From positions 19,563 to 65,597 of the forward strand of contig JABSQX010000003.1 of the NCBI GenBank assembly GCA_013215615.1: a stretch of 46,035 bases of DNA, written 5' to 3'. This stretch comes from Myxococcales bacterium. Its GTDB lineage: Bacteria; Myxococcota_A; UBA9160; SMWR01. Positions within the stretch are counted from its first letter, which is position 1; every line of letters starts with the position of its first letter. Of this stretch, positions 40,511 through 46,035 are shown piece after piece. The notes under the pieces were generated by a model. It was not told the origin of the DNA. It worked only from the letters and a program-made list of their open reading frames with translations, and ran no database searches. The position numbers and the translations under genes are program-made.

Positions 40511-42928
40511 TTGAGCGCGGAAATTACGCGGGTCACGGAGGCCCTCGAGGGGCTGGTGCGTCCGCTCGAGTTCGCGGCCCGGGACGACTTTGCGCGGCTG
40601 GACCGCGTGCGGAACTTTTCGTCAACGGTGCTGACGGCCCTCGACCGGCTGCACTCGCTGGCGATTCCGCGAGAACTCTCGAATGAACTCGACAGGCTCC
40701 GCGAACTCTTTTCCGGGGAACTCGCGGACGCGCAGCAGCGCGCTGCGGTCGAGCGCGCGCTGAAGCGCCTGGCTCCGTTTCGCGCCGCGAGCTGGCCCGA
40801 GCAGGCGCTTCAGTCCTCGGCCCGTGTGCTCCCCGGTATCGGGACGCGACGCGTGGAGGCCCTGGCTCGCCGAGGGCTCGGCTCGGTGGGCGATCTGCTC
40901 TTTCACCTGCCCACACGCTACGACGACCGCCGTTCACTGGCGCGCGTGGGCGATCTGCAGGTGGGGAGTCGCGCCACGTTCGTGGCGCGCGTGCTGGGCG
41001 CCGGCTACGGGAGTTGGCGCGGCCGGGGCGGGCATCGCGGGGGACGCCTCTTCGAGGCGCTGGTGGGCGACGACTCGGGCAGCGTCAACCTCAAGTGGTT
41101 TCGAGGCGGCGAGGCCATCTCCCGGGTGGTGAAGAAGGATGCGCATCTGCTCGTGACCGGTGACGTGAAGCGGTACCGCTTCGCGCTGGAACTCCAGCAC
41201 CCCGAGGTGGAGTTGCTGCGACAACCCGCGGAGTCCGGCGAGGCCGCGTCGGACCGGCGCCGGTTGGTCCCCGAGTACGCGACGCCCGAGGGCCTGCACC
41301 CGCGCGCTTTGCGCGAGGCGATTCGTCACGCGGTACACGAGTACGCGGACCTCGTGGAGGGGCACCTGCCCGAGGGGCTCGTCGCGCAGCGGCGGCTGCC
41401 GGGGGTGGGGGCATCCCTGCTGGCCCTACACGACCCCCCGAAAGACGCGGATGCCGAGGCCCTCGAGTCGCACGGCTCCCCCTACCACGAGCGCCTGGTG
41501 CTCGAGGAGCTCTACCTCCTCGAACTCGGTCTCGCGCTGCGCCGCGCGGCGGGGGCGGCGGCCGCGGGGGTGGCGATTCCCCACGACGCCGCGCGCATGC
41601 AGCGGCTGGTCGCGGGCCTGCCCTTCGAACTCACCTCCGCTCAACAGCGTGTCTGGCGCGAGATCCGTGATGACCTGGCGCGGCCGCACCCCATGAACCG
41701 CATGCTCGAAGGGGACGTGGGCAGCGGCAAGACGGTGGTGGCCTTCCTGGCTGCCTGTGCGACCGCGGCAGCGGGTCACCAGACCGCCCTGATGGCGCCC
41801 ACGGAACTGCTTGCCGAGCAGCACTACCGGACCCTGCAGACGCTGGTCGGATCCGGCAGCGTCGACTCGCTGCGCGTGGAACTGCTGACCGCCTCCCAGC
41901 CGCGGGGACACGCCGACGCCGTGCGCGCGGAACTCGGTGGCGGCGGAGTGGATCTGGTGGTGGGCACCCATGCACTCTTGCAGGAGGGCGTCCGCTTCCA
42001 CAGCCTGGCGCTCGTGGTGGTGGACGAACAGCACCGCTTCGGAGTCTCGCAGCGCGCCACGCTGAGTGAGAAGGGCGTCCCGGGCGCGCTGCCCCATACG
42101 TTGGTGATGACCGCTACGCCCATTCCGCGCACGCTGGCCCTCACCCTGCACGGGGACCTCGACCTCTCGGTGATCGACGAGTTGCCTCCCGGCCGCCGCC
42201 CGGCCCGCACATTGATGGCCCGGGAGGGGGAGGGGAAGCAGGTCGCCGACATGCTGCGGGAGACCACCGACCGGGGAGAGCAGGTCTACGTCGTGTACCC
42301 GCTGGTCGTGGAATCCGAGAAGTCCGACCTGCGAGCAGCCAGCGAGTCCGCGGAACGGATCCGCACGGCCTTTCCGAAACTCCAGGTGGATCTGGTGCAC
42401 GGCCAGCTGGATGCGGCTTCGCGACGCCGGGCGATGGCGCGCTTCGAGTCCGGGGAGACTCAGGTACTCGTTTCCACCACCGTCATCGAGGTGGGAGTGG
42501 ATGTCGCGAACGCCACCTTGATGATCGTCGAGCACGCGGAGCGCTTCGGGCTCGCGCAACTCCATCAACTGCGCGGCCGGGTGGGGCGGGGCGAGCGGCC
42601 CGGCAGCTGTGTGCTGGTGGCGCGTGGTGTGGGTGCGGACAGTGAGTCGCGCCTGGAGGCGTTGCTCGCCACCACTGATGGCTTCGCGATCGCCGAGGCC
42701 GATCTGCGCATCCGGGGCCCCGGGGAGTTCCTGGGCACCCGGCAGCATGGGCGCATGCCCGAGTTGCGCATCGCGGACCTGCTGCGCGACGTGAAGCTGG
42801 TGGCCGTGGCCCGTGACGCGGCCCGGGAGCGGGTGGGTCGAGATCCCCATCTGTCGGAATCGCCCGGGATGGCGCGCGCCGTGCAGGCTCGCTGGGGGGA
42901 GCGGCTCCGCCTCTCCGGGGTCGGCTGA
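40511..42928 (+). CDS. recG: ATP-dependent DNA helicase RecG
   Basis: RecG remodels stalled forks and branched DNA. The 805-residue product has an N-terminal extension (about 100 residues, helical) as in Thermotoga-type RecG, then the wedge domain beginning VLPGIGTRRVEALARRGL. Helicase motifs are GDVGSGKT near 400, APTELLAEQH, DEQHRFGV, TATPIPRT and QLRGRVGRG. The start is TTG 40511 with no clear ribosome binding site, so the true start may be internal. The GC-rich gap upstream (40424-40510) holds a GCAGCC/GGCTGC stem without T tract. Confidence 0.94.
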   Translation: MSAEITRVTEALEGLVRPLEFAARDDFARLDRVRNFSSTVLTALDRLHSLAIPRELSNELDRLRELFSGELADAQQRAAVERALKRLAPFRAASWPEQALQSSARVLPGIGTRRVEALARRGLGSVGDLLFHLPTRYDDRRSLARVGDLQVGSRATFVARVLGAGYGSWRGRGGHRGGRLFEALVGDDSGSVNLKWFRGGEAISRVVKKDAHLLVTGDVKRYRFALELQHPEVELLRQPAESGEAASDRRRLVPEYATPEGLHPRALREAIRHAVHEYADLVEGHLPEGLVAQRRLPGVGASLLALHDPPKDADAEALESHGSPYHERLVLEELYLLELGLALRRAAGAAAAGVAIPHDAARMQRLVAGLPFELTSAQQRVWREIRDDLARPHPMNRMLEGDVGSGKTVVAFLAACATAAAGHQTALMAPTELLAEQHYRTLQTLVGSGSVDSLRVELLTASQPRGHADAVRAELGGGGVDLVVGTHALLQEGVRFHSLALVVVDEQHRFGVSQRATLSEKGVPGALPHTLVMTATPIPRTLALTLHGDLDLSVIDELPPGRRPARTLMAREGEGKQVADMLRETTDRGEQVYVVYPLVVESEKSDLRAASESAERIRTAFPKLQVDLVHGQLDAASRRRAMARFESGETQVLVSTTVIEVGVDVANATLMIVEHAERFGLAQLHQLRGRVGRGERPGSCVLVARGVGADSESRLEALLATTDGFAIAEADLRIRGPGEFLGTRQHGRMPELRIADLLRDVKLVAVARDAARERVGRDPHLSESPGMARAVQARWGERLRLSGVG

Positions 42929-42999
42929 GCGCGCCGGCCGCGCGGAAGCCCGTAGGCGAGCCGGCGGGTACACTGCGCGCACTGCCGGGGAGGTTGGAG

Positions 43000-43428
43000 A
43001 TGGCGGACCGAGCCGCGGATTGCATCTTCTGCGCCATCGTGGCCGGTGAGGCCGAGGCGCAGAAGGTCTACGAGGATGAGCGACTCGTGGTCTTCATGGA
43101 CGCGTTCCCGGTGGCGGAGGGTCACCTGTTGCTGGTCCCCAAGCGCCACAGCAAGGATCTTTTCGAGACCGAGGTCGAGGACCTGCGCGCGCTGATCGCC
43201 GTCTCGAAGGACATGGCCGAGGCGATCCGCTCGGAGCTGGCGCCCGAGGGGATCTTCGTCTGCCAGCTGAATGGCGCTGCCGCAGGCCAGACCGTCTTCC
43301 ACTACCACATGCATCTGATCCCGCGGAACCCCGGTGACCGCGTCCGCCCCGGCAGCCAGCATGGCCGAATTCGCGGAGACCCGGCGGCGCTGGTGCGGGT
43401 CGCCGCTCGCCTCGCCGCCGCGCTCTGA
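43000..43428 (+). CDS. HIT family hydrolase (Hint-like)
   Basis: HIT proteins hydrolyse purine nucleoside phosphoramidates and related substrates. The 142-residue product has the catalytic triad HxHxH as H101, H103 and H105 in FHYHMHLIPR. The zinc-binding CIFC motif is at residues 8-11, with H50 in KRH. ATG 43000 with GGAGG upstream is better than TTG 42994. The gene ends 12 bases before the convergent stop of the next gene. Confidence 0.93.
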   Translation: MADRAADCIFCAIVAGEAEAQKVYEDERLVVFMDAFPVAEGHLLLVPKRHSKDLFETEVEDLRALIAVSKDMAEAIRSELAPEGIFVCQLNGAAAGQTVFHYHMHLIPRNPGDRVRPGSQHGRIRGDPAALVRVAARLAAAL

Positions 43429-43440
43429 GGCCTTCGTCGC

Positions 43441-44394
43441 TCAGTCCTCGCGATGAGCCGCCAAGCTGTCGGCCACCTCGCGGAACTCGCGCACCATCCC
43501 GTGCAGGATCTCGGCGACGGGCTCCACCGCCTCGATGCGCCCGGCCACCTGGCCGCTGAGTGCGATGGAGGCCTCCATGTCCCCGCCGAAGTAGAGCTCC
43601 AGGACCTTCCCGAGCACGGAGAGATCCACCTGCTCCTCTCGCTCCAGGCTTTCGCTGAACTTCGTGCGCAACGCCCGGAGGCCCGGGCGATGGAAGCGAT
43701 TGACGAAGACCGTGTCCGTCTCCTGGGCGTCGCAGATGGCCTGCTTGAAATTCTCGTGCACCGGGGACTCGGCGGCCGACACCATGCGTGTGCCCAGCTG
43801 GACGCCCTCCGCGCCCAGCGCGAAGGCGGCGGCCATGGAGCGCCCGTCCACGATGCCGCCGGCCGCGATCACGGGAACATCGAAGTGGGAGCAGACCAGT
43901 GGCAGCAACACCATGGTGGCGACGTCGCGGGGGTTCTTGAAGCCGCCCCCCTCGCCGCCTTCCACCACCAGCCCGTCGACGCCCGCGTCCAGGGCCTTCT
44001 GCGCCGCCCGCAGCGAGGGCACCACGTGAAAGACGGTGAGCCCGGCCTCTTTGAGGAGCGAGGTGTACTGCGTGGGGTTTCCCGCGGAGGTGGTGACGAA
44101 GCGCACCCCCTGCTCGATCACGAAGTCCGCGATGCTCGGGTCGCGCACGAAGAGCTGCGCGATGTTGACCCCGAAGGGCTTGTCGGTGAGATCTCGCATC
44201 TTTCGGATCTCATCCCGAACCGCGTCGAGCTCCCCCGAAGAGGTCTCGATGATCCCCAGGCCGCCGGCGTTGGAGACCGCCGAGGCCAGCTGGGAGCGGG
44301 CGATCCAGCCCATCGGTGCCTGCACGATGGGGAATTCAACGCCGAGGATCTCGGAGACGCGGCTCGTGAGGGGGCTGGGTCTAGACTGCGGCAA
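43441..44394 (-). CDS. nitronate monooxygenase-family flavoprotein
   Basis: This 317-residue TIM-barrel flavoprotein belongs to the NMO/2-nitropropane dioxygenase-like family, which includes FabK enoyl reductases. Motifs are PIVQAPMGWIARSQLASAVSNAGGLGII (N-terminal FMN site), PFGVNI, the AGGIVDGRSMAAAFALGAEGVQLGTRM FMN-phosphate block, and GGEGGGF. The exact reaction is not certain; roles in nitroalkane or fatty acid chemistry both occur. The start is TTG 44394 with GGAGG nine bases upstream. Confidence 0.85.
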   Translation of the reverse strand: MPQSRPSPLTSRVSEILGVEFPIVQAPMGWIARSQLASAVSNAGGLGIIETSSGELDAVRDEIRKMRDLTDKPFGVNIAQLFVRDPSIADFVIEQGVRFVTTSAGNPTQYTSLLKEAGLTVFHVVPSLRAAQKALDAGVDGLVVEGGEGGGFKNPRDVATMVLLPLVCSHFDVPVIAAGGIVDGRSMAAAFALGAEGVQLGTRMVSAAESPVHENFKQAICDAQETDTVFVNRFHRPGLRALRTKFSESLEREEQVDLSVLGKVLELYFGGDMEASIALSGQVAGRIEAVEPVAEILHGMVREFREVADSLAAHRED

Positions 44395-44671
44395 GGGGCA
44401 AGGCCTCCATTTCGATGGGAATGTCGTTCAGTATGGCGCTGCCCGTAGTGCTACGAGGCCGCAGGCGGCCCCGCAGAGGGGCAGATGCGCTGGTGGGGGT
44501 GGACTTTCGTTCATCGACGGGTTTCGCTTCAGCGGACGGACGCTTCGAGGCCTGCGCTGGCGGGAAGGATGACGCTCGAGTATATGCCACGTGCCAGAAG
44601 AGCTGCCGCGAGTCGCGGGGTCGGGGCTTCGATCCAGATATCGACCGGCGGCCCGGCGCAGGAGGATCGTC

Positions 44672-46035
44672 GTGGGTGGAGTCGAGGACTACGAAGCACT
44701 GGACGCGCTGGCCATGGCGCAGGGCGTGCGCGAGGGATCGCTTCGCCCCGCCGATCTGCTGGAGGCCGCCATCGAGCGCGCCGATCGCTACGCGCACCTC
44801 GGGGCGATCCCGCTTCCGATGTTCGCGGAGGCGCGCGAAACCGCCGCCGGGGAACTGCCCGATGGTCCGCTGCGCGGCGTCCCCTTCCTCCTGAAGGATC
44901 TCCACGCGGCCCGTCGGGGCTGGCGGGTCACCAATGGCTCCCGGCTCTTCGCCGAGCAGGTGAGCGACTTCGACAGCGAGTTCGTCGCCCGCTATCTGCG
45001 CGCGGGGTTGCTGCTCTTCGGGCGTTCCGCGTCCCCGGAGTTCGGGCTCACCACCTCCACGGAATCCATGCTCTTCGGAAAGACCCGCAATCCCTGGAAC
45101 CCGGAGCACAGCGCCGGGGGCTCATCGGGGGGCGCCGCGGCGGCGGTCGCCGCGGGCATCCTGCCGGCAGCCCACGCCAGCGATGGCGGCGGCTCCATCC
45201 GCATCCCCGCCTCTTGCTGCGGACTCTTCGGCATGAAGCCGACCCGGGCGAGGGTGCCTGCGGGGCCGCGGCAGGGCGAGGGTTGGAGCGGCATGAGTAC
45301 CTCGCACGCCGTGACCCGGAGCGTGCGCGACAGCGCGGCCCTGCTCGACGCCGTGGCGGGTCCCGAACTCGGATCGCCCTACTGGGCGCCTCCCCAGGAG
45401 CGCCCCTATCTCGAGGAGGTGGGCGCGGAGCCCGGCCGACTGCGCATCGCGCTGCAGACCGAGACCTGGAACGACGCGTCCACGGACCCGGAGTGCCAAC
45501 GAGCCGCGGAGTCCGCGGCGGAACTCTGCGCAGGGCTCGGCCACGCGGTGGAAACGGCCCCGCTCTCCCTGGGAGAGCTGGATCTCGGCCGGGCCACCCA
45601 GGTGGTGATCGGGAGCAACGTGCGCGTGCTCGTGGAGGACGGTGCGGCGGCGCTGGGCCGCGAGCCCCGCGAGGACGACGTGGAGCCGATGACCTGGGCG
45701 ATGTTCAGTCTGGCGAGCGGCGTCGGTGGGGCCGACTACGCGCGGGCCCTGCAAACCCTGCACGCCGCAGGTCGCAAGGTGGCGGGCTTCCTCGCGGAGT
45801 ACGACGTGATCCTGAGTCCCACCATGGCCACGCCGCCTGCCCGGCTGGGCGAGCTCGCCCTCGACAACCCCGACCGGGGCGAGCTCATGCGGAAGCTGAT
45901 GGCCTGTATCGGCTACACCCAGCTCTTCAACGCCTCGGGGCACCCCGCCATGTCCGTACCCCTGCACTGGAGCGCCGAGGGGCTCCCGATCGGTGTGCAG
46001 TTCGCGGGACGTTTTGGTGACGAGGCTGCGCTCTT
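44672..46035 (+). CDS. amidase, N-terminal part (cut by window edge)
   Basis: This is an amidase-signature enzyme open to the right edge. The Ser-cisSer-Lys triad is visible: K75 in LLKDLHA, S151/S152 in SAGGSSGGAAAAVAAG and nucleophile S175 in DGGGSIRIPA. GTG 44672 has AGGAGG six bases upstream. It covers about 454 residues. Amidases of this family hydrolyse small amides or fatty acyl amides; the substrate cannot be inferred. The divergent gap with the NMO gene (277 bases) has TATATG at 44581-44586, a weak possible -10. Confidence 0.9.
   Translation, partial: MGGVEDYEALDALAMAQGVREGSLRPADLLEAAIERADRYAHLGAIPLPMFAEARETAAGELPDGPLRGVPFLLKDLHAARRGWRVTNGSRLFAEQVSDFDSEFVARYLRAGLLLFGRSASPEFGLTTSTESMLFGKTRNPWNPEHSAGGSSGGAAAAVAAGILPAAHASDGGGSIRIPASCCGLFGMKPTRARVPAGPRQGEGWSGMSTSHAVTRSVRDSAALLDAVAGPELGSPYWAPPQERPYLEEVGAEPGRLRIALQTETWNDASTDPECQRAAESAAELCAGLGHAVETAPLSLGELDLGRATQVVIGSNVRVLVEDGAAALGREPREDDVEPMTWAMFSLASGVGGADYARALQTLHAAGRKVAGFLAEYDVILSPTMATPPARLGELALDNPDRGELMRKLMACIGYTQLFNASGHPAMSVPLHWSAEGLPIGVQFAGRFGDEAAL

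Noticed and set aside
44485-46020. 511-residue plus-strand frame across the amidase
   Set aside because: It is out of frame with the clear amidase motifs and is Arg/Gly-rich; the real gene starts at 44672.

Overview
The window is about 46 kb of GC-rich, densely coding bacterial chromosome. It has no insertion sequences, phage genes or CRISPR arrays. The type 2-like NuoI, the tRNA-tuf/ribosomal layout, a PilZ protein, PyrR with a full pyr operon and the small-ligand enzyme families suggest a Gram-negative lineage near the old Deltaproteobacteria (Myxococcota, Desulfobacterota or Binatota). That placement is inferred from gene content; no search was run.

Layout. (1) 1-5259: respiratory complex I genes nuoB (cut by the left edge), nuoI, nuoC and nuoD. 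A 2-oxoacid dehydrogenase E2 gene and lipB lie between nuoB and nuoI, and two small genes follow nuoD, the second apparently starting at CTG. (2) 5377-8966: tRNA-Cys, a SnoaL-like protein, a family 2 glycosyltransferase, tRNA-Leu, a conserved-looking unknown, a PilZ protein and rlmB. (3) 9031-11004: tRNA-Thr, tRNA-Tyr, tRNA-Gly, tRNA-Thr and tuf, the same order as the E. coli tufB operon. (4) 11085-24581: the S10, spc and alpha ribosomal protein operons run on from tuf, through secY, adk, map and rpoA to rplQ. (5) 24588-31481: a TlpA-like thioredoxin, ftsB, argS, a SPOR protein, rmlD, a UDP-glucuronate decarboxylase and lepA. (6) 31506-40423: a pyrimidine operon, pyrR-pyrB-pyrC-carA-carB, ending in a thiolase-like gene. 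(7) 40511-46035: recG, a HIT hydrolase, a convergent nitronate monooxygenase-like gene and an amidase cut by the right edge.

How the genes work together. Most neighbours touch or overlap, with many GTGA, ATGA and TGATG junctions, so long co-transcribed and translationally coupled units are likely. The ribosomal block would couple translation machinery, Sec translocation and RNA polymerase alpha. The pyr operon encodes a regulator plus the first three steps of UMP synthesis.

Points that stand out. The ribosomal block lacks rplC (L3), rplX (L24) and rpsN (S14) at the places where they almost always sit, with clean junctions. The pyrR leader carries a sequence closely resembling the PyrR-binding RNA motif, and it covers the pyrR ribosome binding site, which points to translational repression. 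The tRNA-tufB unit is joined to the S10 operon, as expected after recombination between two tuf copies. The tuf gene also has codon usage unlike its neighbours.
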